From assembly GCA_047621325.1 (NCBI GenBank), contig JBLHLT010000016.1:1-64000 (forward strand): a stretch of DNA of 64,000 bases. The letters run 5' to 3'. The translations under genes were made by a program, and so were the position numbers. The stretch's first letter is position 1. Every line of letters starts with the position of its first letter. Shown piece after piece: positions 54,373-63,073 of this stretch. The notes beneath the pieces were generated by a model. The model made no database searches, had not been told where the DNA came from, and worked only from the letters and a program-made list of their open reading frames with translations. The stretch is from Bermanella sp047621325 (GTDB lineage Bacteria > Pseudomonadota > Gammaproteobacteria > Pseudomonadales > Oceanobacteraceae).

Positions 54373-55194
54373 ATGCGATTAGTGGCTAATTTATCCCTAC
54401 TATTTACTGAAGTGCCATTATTAGAGCGCTTTCAGGCCGCTGCCGATGCCGGGTTTAAAACGGTTGAAATTCAGTTTCCTTATGAAGAAAATTTAGCGGC
54501 ACTGGTTCAAGCTAAGCACCAAGCAGGCGTAGAGATCTGCTTAATTAATGTTCCCGCGGCGGATCTAATGACGGGTGGTGAAGGCTTAGCTTGCGTGCCA
54601 GAAAAAGAAACTCAATTTGAAGAAGCTTTAAAACTTGCTTACACCTATGCAGCTGCATTGGATGTGAAAATGCTGAATGTACTGCCGGGACGCTGCCTAG
54701 ACCAAAGCAAACATTCTCAATATATGAACACACTTAAAAAGAATTTAGTGAAAGCCGCCGTCGTCATGCAAAAACACGACATTCTGGTGACGTTTGAAGC
54801 GGTGAACACTCAAGATATGCCTGGTTTTTTAATTCATCACACCGAACAAATGTTAGATATTTTAGCTGAGCTTAATCAGCCTAATTTAAAAATGCAGTAT
54901 GACATTTATCATATGCAAATAATGGATGGCAATGTTGATGAAACCTTGCGCCATCACTCGCATATGATCGGCCACATACAGTTCGCAGATGTACCTGGTC
55001 GCGGTGAGCCCTTAAGCGGAAATTTAAACTTTAAAAGTATTTTTGAGGACATAAAAAACAGTCACTATCACGGGTATGTGAGCGCGGAATACCGCCCCAG
55101 TGCAGGGGATACACAAGCCAGTTTAGGTTGGATGAATCAATTTGACTTAGAGTGGCTTAGCCATGCTCATGACACCAAAATATCCCCGTATTAA
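54373..55194 (+). CDS. hyi: Hydroxypyruvate isomerase family TIM-barrel protein
   Basis: 273 residues, AP-endonuclease-type TIM barrel. MRLVANLSLLFTEVPLLERF starts the family typically; the metal-binding Glu residues are in LVTFEAVNT and the C-terminal VSAEYRPS, with His residues in MQYDIYHMQIMDG and GHIQFADVPGR. AGGAA precedes the ATG and it lies 8 bases after the dehydrogenase gene. It interconverts hydroxypyruvate and tartronate semialdehyde, or 2-oxo-tetronate forms (OtnI). The assignment between these is uncertain. Confidence 0.85.
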   Translation: MRLVANLSLLFTEVPLLERFQAAADAGFKTVEIQFPYEENLAALVQAKHQAGVEICLINVPAADLMTGGEGLACVPEKETQFEEALKLAYTYAAALDVKMLNVLPGRCLDQSKHSQYMNTLKKNLVKAAVVMQKHDILVTFEAVNTQDMPGFLIHHTEQMLDILAELNQPNLKMQYDIYHMQIMDGNVDETLRHHSHMIGHIQFADVPGRGEPLSGNLNFKSIFEDIKNSHYHGYVSAEYRPSAGDTQASLGWMNQFDLEWLSHAHDTKISPY

Positions 55195-55213
55195 ATAATA
55201 ATTAAAGCTCATA

Positions 55214-55269
55214 ACCCCTGTGCCGATAACATAAATAAGCTTAACGGATTAAGCCTAGACTTCAGGGGT
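55214..55269 (+). other. Nested hairpins downstream of hyi
   Basis: ACCCCTG (55214-55220) pairs with CAGGGGT (55263-55269), and inside it GCTTAA (55239-55244) pairs with TTAAGC (55249-55254) around a CGGA tetraloop. No T run follows. Possibly a weak terminator or processing site for the hyi message. Confidence 0.4.
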
Positions 55270-55334
55270 AACCCTATAAATACACCAACAAAACGGATCT
55301 TTGTTATCGTCTTTACAGTAAGTCGCTAAGGAAC

Positions 55335-55402
55335 TGGCTGCGCTTAAACGGATGTTGTGACGTATTATTTTAATCCACGGAATAATGCATCAAGCGCAGC
55401 CA
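55335..55402. other. Long structured intergenic hairpin
   Basis: TGGCTGCGCTT (55335-55345) pairs perfectly over 11 bases with AAGCGCAGCCA (55392-55402), with a second stem ATTATT/AATAAT (55364-55369 and 55381-55386) inside the loop. It has the shape of a mobile repeat or small RNA. It does not carry the GTTRRRY ends of an integron attC site. Confidence 0.45.
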
Positions 55403-55494
55403 ACACTTCATCTTATTTTTCTACACTTCCTTTATTCAAAACGTTGCAACCGCTCTGCATTAAACCTTATACTCCTGCGCCAAAAATTAAATTG

Positions 55495-55508
55495 ATTGAA
55501 CGTTCAAT
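55495..55508. promoter_or_regulatory. Palindromic operator upstream of the phospholipase D gene
   Basis: ATTGAACGTTCAAT is a perfect 14-base palindrome beginning 46 bases before the phospholipase D start. Its form is like TetR-family operators, notably of the BetI type (from memory). TTGATT at 55492-55497 could be a -35 box overlapped by it, so binding would repress. No TetR gene lies in the window. Confidence 0.5.
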
Positions 55509-55540
55509 TTAAAAAACAATAATGAGGTTACATACTCTCC

Positions 55541-57169
55541 ATGGCATTATTTATTAATAAGCCGCTGTCAAAAGCGCTTACCACAGCAACGCTACTTGCC
55601 AGTGCATTGCTATCTACACAAAGTTTGGCCGCTACACCGCACATTGATGCGGTTGAAACAGCATTGCGTGATTTAGCACCCAGCTCGGAAGGCACCGTTT
55701 GGCAGCGTACTACGGGCAATGATATTGCGGGTTATGGTCCTTATAAAAGTGATTGGTTATTACAAACCCCAAATTGCTGGGGCGATGCACAATGTCAGCA
55801 AGCGTCAGGCGCACAAGTGTTAGCGGATACCATTTATCGAGATATTTCGGCTGCACAACATTGGGTCGATATCACCACATTAGTGACTTACCCAGATGGT
55901 ATTTTTCAAAAAGCCATTGTCGATGGTATTTCGGACGCATTAATCAGCAACCCAAACTTAACCGTTCGTATTTTAGGTGGTACGCCTCCGGGTCTGGGTA
56001 ACTTTAGTTCGCCAGTGACTGAAAGTGCGGCGGCTTATGTTTCACGTTTAAAGCGCGACTTAGGCGTGCAATACAATGATGCCAATATTATTGTGGCGGG
56101 CGTTGAAACCAGTTGGTTATATTCTTGGAATCACTCAAAAATTATCGCGGTTGATAGTAAAACGGCCATCGTCGGCGGACACAATCTTTGGGAAGGCGCA
56201 TATGGCGACGTAGCAAATCCGATTAGTGACGTGTCTATGCGTTTGATTGGTCCAGCATCTGAATCTGCCCATGTGTTTGCGGATCTTTTATGGGACTTTG
56301 CGTGTACTTGGAGCACTGGTGTTGTGAATGATACGTTTTATGTCGACATAGAGCGCACACCCGCGATGGGGAATGCATGTCCAAAAACACACAGCACCGT
56401 TAGTGCGGTAAGCCAAGGCACCGCCACAGTGATGGCATTAGGTGGTTTAGGCTTTGGTATGGATGTTCCTGGTGATGACCGTGGCGGGCTTACGAAAGCA
56501 AATGATAGCTCGGCGGATTGTTCGTTTCTTTTCAAAGATTATTACAATAATGATAAAAGCTATACGGTTGCTAACCCCGAGGAAGAAGGATTGCGTACGT
56601 TGATTCGCAGCGCGCAAGAATCTGTCTTTATCTCTCAACAAGACCTTATTGCTCCGTGTGTGCCCCCTGTTGCAAACGCGTATTACGATGCACGCTTGTT
56701 TGACGTGCTAGCCGATAAACTTTTACAAGATGTGAAAGTACAAATTGTTACCAGTACGCCGGGTGCAAAGCAGTCTATTGTAGCGCCTTATTCAAACATG
56801 AAAAAAATGTCTGATATTACCGATATTCTTGTGCGTAAAGTGAAATCACGTGGCAACTTATCCAGTAGTAATGCAAAAGCGAAAATCTGTCAAAATTTAC
56901 AGCTAGCCCCTTTGCGCATTGCCAGTGGTGTTGGCACGTGGAGCAACGGTAATAGCATTGGTAATCACGCTAAAGTGATTGCCGTTGACCAAGCGGCATT
57001 TTATGTGGGTTCTAAAAACTTATACCCTGCAACGTTACAAGACTTCGGCTATATAGTTGAAGAAACAGAGGCCGCTAAAACATTCTACGAAGAATATCAA
57101 ACACCGTTGTGGTTTAACTCTCAATCGGCTGCGGTTGTGGATTATAACCAAGGTATTTGTAACCTTTAA
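55541..57169 (+). CDS. Secreted phospholipase D-like protein
   Basis: 542 residues with a signal peptide (1-30, ending TQSLAA). Two HKD sites: NHSKIIAVD with H198, K200, D205 and NHAKVIAVD with H476, K478, D483, each followed by a Gly-x-x-Asn (GGHN and GSKN). The pair makes one catalytic centre that cleaves phosphodiesters. Several cysteines (for example NCWGDAQC and ACTWS) suggest disulfides in a secreted protein. The start ATG has GAGG 13 bases ahead, a long spacing; an in-frame stop lies just upstream, so no earlier start exists. Substrate lipid not known. Confidence 0.9.
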   Translation: MALFINKPLSKALTTATLLASALLSTQSLAATPHIDAVETALRDLAPSSEGTVWQRTTGNDIAGYGPYKSDWLLQTPNCWGDAQCQQASGAQVLADTIYRDISAAQHWVDITTLVTYPDGIFQKAIVDGISDALISNPNLTVRILGGTPPGLGNFSSPVTESAAAYVSRLKRDLGVQYNDANIIVAGVETSWLYSWNHSKIIAVDSKTAIVGGHNLWEGAYGDVANPISDVSMRLIGPASESAHVFADLLWDFACTWSTGVVNDTFYVDIERTPAMGNACPKTHSTVSAVSQGTATVMALGGLGFGMDVPGDDRGGLTKANDSSADCSFLFKDYYNNDKSYTVANPEEEGLRTLIRSAQESVFISQQDLIAPCVPPVANAYYDARLFDVLADKLLQDVKVQIVTSTPGAKQSIVAPYSNMKKMSDITDILVRKVKSRGNLSSSNAKAKICQNLQLAPLRIASGVGTWSNGNSIGNHAKVIAVDQAAFYVGSKNLYPATLQDFGYIVEETEAAKTFYEEYQTPLWFNSQSAAVVDYNQGICNL

Positions 57170-57184
57170 CATGGTTGTTAGCAG

Positions 57185-57223
57185 GGTGAATCATATGCGT
57201 GGGACTCGTATATAAGATTCACC
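57185..57223. other. Hairpin after the phospholipase D gene
   Basis: GGTGAATC (57185-57192) pairs with GATTCACC (57216-57223), and ATATGCG inside pairs with CGTATAT with one wobble. A second stem CGGCTAAAG/CTTTAGCCG lies at 57259-57289. Neither has a T run; either could end the phospholipase message. Confidence 0.45.
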
Positions 57224-57335
57224 TTGCGATCAGCGGCAACGGTATTGTGTTGTCGTGGCGGCTAAAGCGTTATATTTATTCTTTAGCCGTCATGTTTTAG
57301 ATATCAGCGGATACTACAAAGATTGTGTGTTTTTA

Positions 57336-57935
57336 TTATTTTTCAAAAACTAAAATCACATTGTTAGCGGGTAAATTAAGCCTTTCTTTAAAGCGTAGGC
57401 CATGACGGTCGGCACATTCTTGTAACAATATTAATTCTTTAATACCCGCTTGTGGGTTTACATCGTGTTTTAGCCATTCATCTAAATTTTTATTACCGTC
57501 ACTGGTAAACCCGTTCTCATTGATGGGGCCGTAACAGAAGAATAGACCTGTCTTTTTGAGAGTAAGGCTGATTCCTTTAAAAACAGCACTGACATCATCG
57601 GCACTGACAAAGTGCAGCAAATTCGCGCAATAGGCATACTGATACGTATTCGAGGGCACGGGCCATGTTATTTGCGTGATATCCAATGGTATACAAGGCA
57701 ATAAGTTACACAGTTGTGCTTCTTGCTGCCAAGGGTGTGATAGCGCAACTTGAGAAGGGTGCTCGGTTAGTTGCCACTGTAGATTGGGCCGTTGACCACA
57801 AATATGCACGCCATGCTGGCCAGTACCGCTGGCCAATTCTAATAGTGGTCCATTACCTGACAGCCAAGGGGATAATGCATCAAATATAGGTTGTTGGTTG
57901 CGCACACAGGATGGATTAATGATTTTCTCAGACAT
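57336..57935 (-). CDS. DUF938 SAM-dependent methyltransferase-like protein
   Basis: 199 residues. The SAM loop LLELASGTGQHGVHI lies at about 31-45; the core continues with DITQITWPVP and YCANLLHFVSADDV, and ends in FKERLNLPANN. This is the DUF938 family, whose substrate is not established. The gene is single, between two plus-strand genes. Confidence 0.88.
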   Translation of the reverse strand: MSEKIINPSCVRNQQPIFDALSPWLSGNGPLLELASGTGQHGVHICGQRPNLQWQLTEHPSQVALSHPWQQEAQLCNLLPCIPLDITQITWPVPSNTYQYAYCANLLHFVSADDVSAVFKGISLTLKKTGLFFCYGPINENGFTSDGNKNLDEWLKHDVNPQAGIKELILLQECADRHGLRFKERLNLPANNVILVFEK

Positions 57936-58058
57936 AACACTCCTTAAAACAGGCTTTTTACACAGATACCATAAACCATGGGTGCCTCTAGTGAGTAAAG
58001 GCAGTAAAATGTGTCAGTCTATGTAAAATAACCCGCAAAATTCAAGATCGAGGTCAGT

Positions 58059-58739
58059 ATGTCACAAGTGGTATTAATAACAGGCGCCAATCGCGGCATT
58101 GGCCTTTCTATGGCACAACAATATGTGGCTCAAGGCAGTGAAGTGATTGCTGTGTGCCGTGAAAGCTCAGATGAAATCGAAGAGCTTGCGGATCTTGTGA
58201 TAAGTGGCATCGATTTAAGCCAAGACGATGCCATGGACAGCGTCATACAAGTGCTTGAACTTGCCCAAGGTGATGACTTTAAACTTGATGTGCTCATTAA
58301 CAACGCCGGCATGTTTCAAAATGAAACGCTAGATAAAATGGAATTGGATCAAATACGTGATCAATTTGAAATTAACGCACTGGCACCATTAAAAATTACT
58401 CATGCACTGTTGCCATTTTTCAAACAAGGCTCAAAAGTGATTAACATTACTAGCCGCATGGGCAGCATCGAAGATAATACCAGTGGTGCATACTATGGTT
58501 ACCGTGCGAGTAAGGCGGCACTTAATGCCTTTACTAAATCATTGGCAATGGATTTAAAACCAAAAGGCGTAGCGGTTGCGGTTGTGCATCCCGGTTTTGT
58601 ACAAACTCGTATGGTTGGCTTTAACGGCGATATAACCCCAGACCAAGCAGCCAAAGGTATTTTAGAGCGTGCAGCTGAATTGAATTTAGAAAATACCGGT
58701 GGGTTTTGGCACAGCAATGGTCAAGCTTTGCCTTGGTAA
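58059..58739 (+). CDS. Short-chain dehydrogenase/reductase
   Basis: 226 residues. NAD(P) motif TGANRGIG (8-15), NNAG (81-84), catalytic Ser132, Tyr148 and Lys152 (YRASK), and HPGFVQTRM after it. The length is shorter than most SDRs and resembles the C-factor/CsgA-like group. GAGG five bases before the ATG. The substrate is not predictable. Confidence 0.9.
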   Translation: MSQVVLITGANRGIGLSMAQQYVAQGSEVIAVCRESSDEIEELADLVISGIDLSQDDAMDSVIQVLELAQGDDFKLDVLINNAGMFQNETLDKMELDQIRDQFEINALAPLKITHALLPFFKQGSKVINITSRMGSIEDNTSGAYYGYRASKAALNAFTKSLAMDLKPKGVAVAVVHPGFVQTRMVGFNGDITPDQAAKGILERAAELNLENTGGFWHSNGQALPW

Positions 58740-58842
58740 GGCTTAGCCTTTGTGGATGGTTCACAATCACCGCATTGTAAATCAGTATTAGTAAAATATT
58801 TTTAGAATAGTTAATTAGAAAATTAACACAGTAGGGAAAAAA

Positions 58843-59325
58843 ATGAGCATCGAAAAAGACAACGTAGTGTATTTTCATTACACACTTTCTGGTGAAGACG
58901 GCAAAGCGTTTGAAACCAGCACTAATGGCCACCCAATGACGTTTCTATTTGGTCACGGCAATATTTTGCCAGCTTTAGAAGCTGAGTTTGCTGATAAAAA
59001 CGAAGGTGATCAATTTCAAGTGACACTGACACCAGAGCAAGCATACGGTGAACGTAACGAAGCCGGTGTGCAGCGTATTCCAATTAAACATTTGAACACC
59101 AAAGGTAAATTGCAAAAAGGCCAAGCGGTTAAAGTCAATACCGACAATGGTATGCGTGATGTGACCATTGTTAAAGTAGGTCGATTCAACGTAGATGTTG
59201 ACACCAATCACCCGCTTGCAGGCTTGACGATTACGTTTGATGTCAGTGTTGAAAAAGTACGCCCAGCAGAGGCAGAAGAGCTTTCTCATGGACATGTGCA
59301 CGGTGAGGGTGGTCATCACCACTAG
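58843..59325 (+). CDS. SlyD-like FKBP-type peptidyl-prolyl isomerase
   Basis: 160 residues. FKBP core with VYFHYTLSGEDGKAFETS and the inserted-in-flap domain (about 66-120: LTPEQAYGERNEAGVQRIP to VKVNTDNGMRDV) and a His-rich C-terminal tail (HGHVHGEGGHHH) that should bind nickel or zinc. Acts as a chaperone and prolyl isomerase; the short metal tail is less than in E. coli SlyD. It has its own terminator. Confidence 0.93.
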   Translation: MSIEKDNVVYFHYTLSGEDGKAFETSTNGHPMTFLFGHGNILPALEAEFADKNEGDQFQVTLTPEQAYGERNEAGVQRIPIKHLNTKGKLQKGQAVKVNTDNGMRDVTIVKVGRFNVDVDTNHPLAGLTITFDVSVEKVRPAEAEELSHGHVHGEGGHHH

Positions 59326-59348
59326 GGTGTAGCTAAACATGCTGTATT

Positions 59349-59407
59349 AAAGGTCATTGAATATCGTTTTTAGTATCATAAAACGGTTTAATTTAATGGC
59401 CTTTTTT
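59349..59407 (+). terminator. Terminator of the slyD-like gene
   Basis: AAAGGTCATT (59349-59358) pairs with AATGGCCTTT (59395-59404) with one G-U pair, inner CGTTTT/AAAACG stem, followed by TTTTATA. The loop is large, but the stem and T run fit. Confidence 0.7.
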
Positions 59408-59622
59408 ATATCGATTGGGCTTGTTTTTGTGTTGGAATATTTATTCTATTCACTTAAACAGCATTAAATTAATGAATGTTACCGTTGCTGTATTTAAGGG
59501 TGCACGTGTATTATGTTTTCTAGTTTACTGTAAAGTAGCGCCCGCTATTTGTACGGGTTCCATTTATCCACTCAATCTGATTTACTGCTTGTCACACCTA
59601 AACGGCCAAAAGAAAAACAACC

Positions 59623-60288
59623 ATGGCATTGCAACTGCGACACGACGAACTCAAAACAATACTCAAATCAAAGCGTGATAAATTTTCTGATATTCACAGC
59701 ACTCGTTTGCATCGTGCGTTAAGCTGGTTGAATTGTGCGGCTAAACAGCAATATGATGTGGATTTACAGTTGATAAGTTTATGGATCGCTTTTAACGCCT
59801 GTTACGCGGTTGATCAAGGTGGCAGTGAATCACTGGCAGAGCGTTTTGCATTTCAAGGTTTTGTTGAAAAACTTGTACGTCATGATCATGCTAAACAAAT
59901 ATATGCCTGCCTATGGAAAACTTATTCTGGGCCGGTGAAAGCGCTGATCAAAAATCCTTATGTGTACAGCGGGTTTTGGCAAGCCAAACGTGAAGACGTT
60001 GATAATGAAGACTGGCGTGTTGGATTCGATCAACTTAGCGTGTCTGCACTAAATCATTTAAGCCGACAAAACGTACCACAATTGTTAGGGATTGTACTTG
60101 ATCGTTTATTTGTATTGCGTAATCAATTAATTCACGGCGGTGCGACGTATGCGAGTCAGGTTAATCGTGAACAAGTAGAAGATGGTACACAATTATTGGC
60201 CAGCTTGGTGCCGATTATGATTGAGATTATGTTAAGTACTGAGCACGAAGATTGGGGGAATATTTATTATCCCGTACTTAATAAATAA
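59623..60288 (+). CDS. HEPN-domain protein
   Basis: 221 residues, soluble. Most is helical; RNQLIH (Arg166 to His171) fits the R-x4-H HEPN motif, which in many toxins and defence proteins is an RNase active site, and in others only a fold mark. LISLWIAFNACYA near 50-62 fits the ApeA/HEPN helix. No MNT antitoxin gene is next to it, so a toxin-antitoxin role is not supported. No strong ribosome site is visible before the ATG. Confidence 0.75.
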   Translation: MALQLRHDELKTILKSKRDKFSDIHSTRLHRALSWLNCAAKQQYDVDLQLISLWIAFNACYAVDQGGSESLAERFAFQGFVEKLVRHDHAKQIYACLWKTYSGPVKALIKNPYVYSGFWQAKREDVDNEDWRVGFDQLSVSALNHLSRQNVPQLLGIVLDRLFVLRNQLIHGGATYASQVNREQVEDGTQLLASLVPIMIEIMLSTEHEDWGNIYYPVLNK

Positions 60289-60467
60289 TGTTATTACTTT
60301 AAATAGTGCAACAATGTTTTAGCAATGTGGATATCGTCCAATAAGTGAAACAGGCCTAGTAAAAATCCGCCAACTTAAATACGTATCGCAGGTTAACTGA
60401 AAAAACTAATGTATGCTGGTGCCACTGACATTCCCACCTAAATGGTGATATTCATTGGATAGACGCT

Positions 60468-61583
60468 ATGACCGCAACCGAACGCCTAAAACAAGAAAAA
60501 AGTGCGCTGATAAAAAAATATGCAGTTCGCCATAACGGTTTTGCGTTATATCAAGTTCTTTCTACTGTATTACCTTATTTTATACTCTTTTATTTTGCCG
60601 TTATTACCCAAGAAATTTCCTATTGGTTGTCGGCTGTTTTTATTTCGTTGTTAATTCTATTTATTATGCGTGTGTTTATGATGATGCACGATGCGGGTCA
60701 TGGCTGCTTATTTATTAATCCTTGGCAAAATAAAATTGCTGGTTTTATTATGGGGGTTTTATGTGGTGTGCCTGAATATGTTTGGTCGAAGCATCATGCC
60801 TATCACCATGCTACAAATGGTAATTGGAATAAATATCGAGGTCCATTAGCGGTATTATCGAGTGATGAATATGCAGAGCTGTCAGCTAAAAAACAAAAAA
60901 CCTATGCCAATAGTCGTAATATTCTGTTAGCGCCTTTTGCGGGGTTTATGTATTTTATTTTTACGCCACGCTTTACTTGGATTAAAGGCAGTATTCAGGT
61001 TGTTATACATACTATTAAAGGTAAGTTATCGGCACCTAAAACCAGTTTAAAAGAGATAGTTAGTCGATTTGAAACCGGCTATTGGGCGAATTGGAAAGAA
61101 TATCGCCACATGGCAGCCAATAATATTGTATTAATTAGCTTGATTATATTTGGTTGTTGGTACTTTGGTGTAAGCGCGTTTATGGTGGTTTATCTTATTG
61201 CGTTATCGCTGGCTGGTGCATTAGGTATTATTTTATTTACTGTGCAGCATAATTTTGAAGGTTCATATGCAACCGGCGATGATGGTTGGGATTACAATAC
61301 CGCTGCCATAGAGGGCACTAGTTATTTCGATTTACCACGAATTTTACATTGGTTTACTGCCGATATTGGCTATCACCATGTGCATCATTTGTCGGCTCGT
61401 ATTCCTAATTATAAATTACGCCAGTGTCATGAAGAGTATCAATCATTGTTCAATACTGTACCGATAGTACGATTAAAAGATGTTTTTAAATCCTTTAAGT
61501 ATATTTTATGGGATGAGGCGAGTGGACGTTTAATTACTGTAGAAGAGTTTAATCTTCGATATTCACAACCCATATTGAATTAA
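60468..61583 (+). CDS. Fatty acid desaturase
   Basis: 371-residue membrane di-iron enzyme. Three histidine boxes: HDAGH (74-78), HHAYHH (109-114) and HHVHH (about 297-301), with four hydrophobic segments between and around. It uses oxygen and electrons from ferredoxin or cytochrome to put a double bond into an acyl chain, and may set membrane fluidity at low temperature. The type (delta-9 or delta-12) cannot be told. A terminator follows. Confidence 0.92.
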   Translation: MTATERLKQEKSALIKKYAVRHNGFALYQVLSTVLPYFILFYFAVITQEISYWLSAVFISLLILFIMRVFMMMHDAGHGCLFINPWQNKIAGFIMGVLCGVPEYVWSKHHAYHHATNGNWNKYRGPLAVLSSDEYAELSAKKQKTYANSRNILLAPFAGFMYFIFTPRFTWIKGSIQVVIHTIKGKLSAPKTSLKEIVSRFETGYWANWKEYRHMAANNIVLISLIIFGCWYFGVSAFMVVYLIALSLAGALGIILFTVQHNFEGSYATGDDGWDYNTAAIEGTSYFDLPRILHWFTADIGYHHVHHLSARIPNYKLRQCHEEYQSLFNTVPIVRLKDVFKSFKYILWDEASGRLITVEEFNLRYSQPILN

Positions 61584-61600
61584 TGAGTCAGCCTGCATAA

Positions 61601-61631
61601 AAAAAGGGTCAGCATTGCTGACCCTTTTTGC
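61601..61631. terminator. Bidirectional terminator after the desaturase gene
   Basis: AAAAAGGGTCAGC (61601-61613), ATT loop, GCTGACCCTTTTT (61617-61629). Thirteen perfect pairs with T runs in both directions; serves the desaturase and the converging gene. Confidence 0.93.
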
Positions 61632-61649
61632 TTACTTGCATAGAATACT

Positions 61650-62006
61650 TTAGCTATTGAGTGGACGATTTGGGTTTTCGTCTTCATCTTCATAGTCACG
61701 CAACTGGTGAAACGATTGTAGAACTAACTGGATGGCTTCCATTTTTTTTACAAGGCTTGTGAGTAGCATTTCATAAGCGACATCTTGTTGCTCTGGCAGA
61801 GCTTTAAAATCGACATCGATTTCTTCCATGTAAGGTAAAAATCGGTTACCCGTAGTGGTAAATAAACTCTCTTCAGGAAAAATAGCTTTGAACTTGGCTT
61901 TATTTTCTTGCGATAGACCATCTAAAATTTCATCGGCCTGTAAAGCAAAAGGCACAATCGCTTTTAATGCGTCTTCAATGCGTTGGTTAATGACGTTTTC
62001 ACTCAT
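61650..62006 (-). CDS. Small acidic hypothetical protein
   Basis: 118 residues, predicted mostly helical, acidic at the end (YEDEDENPNRP). Family not recognised. No signal or membrane segment, so cytosolic. It has an ATG start and a terminator downstream. A role in cell division or DNA work would be a guess. Confidence 0.7.
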   Translation of the reverse strand: MSENVINQRIEDALKAIVPFALQADEILDGLSQENKAKFKAIFPEESLFTTTGNRFLPYMEEIDVDFKALPEQQDVAYEMLLTSLVKKMEAIQLVLQSFHQLRDYEDEDENPNRPLNS

Positions 62007-62076
62007 GGTAATCTTCTTAAATTTAATAATGGGTTAAACATACTGGGCTAAGCCGCCACTTGCAACCTACGTAAGA

Positions 62077-62934
62077 TTAAGGATGCAAGCCGATGCTGAA
62101 TAAAATCATATTGGCATTGGCGATACTGACTTCTTGACTGGTCGCTGAATCGTTATTTAAATCTATTTTTCGCTCAAAGGACTTACCGGCTTCAAGGGTT
62201 AACCAAAATTTATCCACAAGGTTACGGCGAACCCCAAATGTGGCAACCCAACTACTATAGGATAAATTGATTCTTTGATTGTTCTCAGCTTCATAGCGCC
62301 AATTACCACCTAATGGGACGATAGCTGAAAATACACTCCAGTTTTGATTCGCGCGATGTTCGATCTTAGTAACCGGAAAGCCTAAGTCATAACGGGTCTG
62401 CGGGCTTGATTGATAGCTATAAGCCACCATAGGAATCGGTTTGTACTCACCAAATAAACGGTTTATACCTGCGCCAACAGTATAGCTATGGGGTGATTCA
62501 TCTTTGTATCGCCATAATATAAGCCCCATTAATGAATACGATTGTTCATCCTTTGCTTCTAAGTCTGTATGCCAACTGGGGGTGATATTTAACACTCGTG
62601 TCCAGTTGTCATTATATTTCTCGATGAACAGCATTGGCAGTTTAATACTGTACAAAGTTTTTTCATTAAAATTTGGGTTAGGCAATTCAAATGTAGATTG
62701 CTCTATCGCCACTTGAGGGATAAACATTTGCCCCAGTAAATCGTATTTACCGATGGGTAAGTTAATACTGCTACGTTGAATGGCAAGCTGGTATTCGCTG
62801 TCAGCAATGGGTGCTTTATTAATGGTCTGATGTTTCATTCCCATTGCCATGAGAGATGGAGTTGTGAGTGCGGTGCCTTCAGCTGTCGCCATGCTGCTGA
62901 GCATAAAAAGAACGAAAATACGCAAAATAGGCAT
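62077..62934 (-). CDS. Exported DUF6268-like outer-membrane protein
   Basis: 285 residues with a signal peptide (MPILRIFVLFMLSSMATA, 1-18). The body is a run of alternating beta strands (for example GAGINRLFGEYKPIPMVAY and WVATFGVRRNLVD) ending in ANMILFSIGLHP, in the style of a beta barrel, although the last residue is Pro rather than aromatic. Relation to DUF6268 is by general pattern only. Function unknown. Confidence 0.6.
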   Translation of the reverse strand: MPILRIFVLFMLSSMATAEGTALTTPSLMAMGMKHQTINKAPIADSEYQLAIQRSSINLPIGKYDLLGQMFIPQVAIEQSTFELPNPNFNEKTLYSIKLPMLFIEKYNDNWTRVLNITPSWHTDLEAKDEQSYSLMGLILWRYKDESPHSYTVGAGINRLFGEYKPIPMVAYSYQSSPQTRYDLGFPVTKIEHRANQNWSVFSAIVPLGGNWRYEAENNQRINLSYSSWVATFGVRRNLVDKFWLTLEAGKSFERKIDLNNDSATSQEVSIANANMILFSIGLHP

Positions 62935-63024
62935 AGAAATTAGGGTGTCAAAGGTGAGGGGCGAAGTATACCGTAAAAGCGCTGTGATATTGAGGGTGAA
63001 TTAACGCGATTAGCAAATGAACTC

Positions 63025-63056
63025 AACGGCTCTTTTAATAATTTATAAGAGCCGTT
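63025..63056 (-). terminator. Probable terminator of the saccharopine-dehydrogenase-like gene
   Basis: AACGGCTCTT (63025-63034), 12-base loop, AAGAGCCGTT (63047-63056). Ten perfect pairs, 18 bases after the minus-strand gene ends, but no T run follows on that strand, so weaker. Confidence 0.45.
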
Positions 63057-63073
63057 CCGTTGTTCGCAGGAGG

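Noticed and set aside
55335..55402. Integron attC site
   Set aside because: The long stem is suggestive, but the GTTRRRY/RYYYAAC ends and bulges are missing and no integrase gene is near.
58975..59340. Minus-strand 121-residue frame over the slyD-like gene
   Set aside because: Mirror frame of a clear FKBP gene.
59415..59678. Plus-strand 87-residue frame before the HEPN gene
   Set aside because: It overlaps the HEPN start in another frame, has no ribosome site and no family look.
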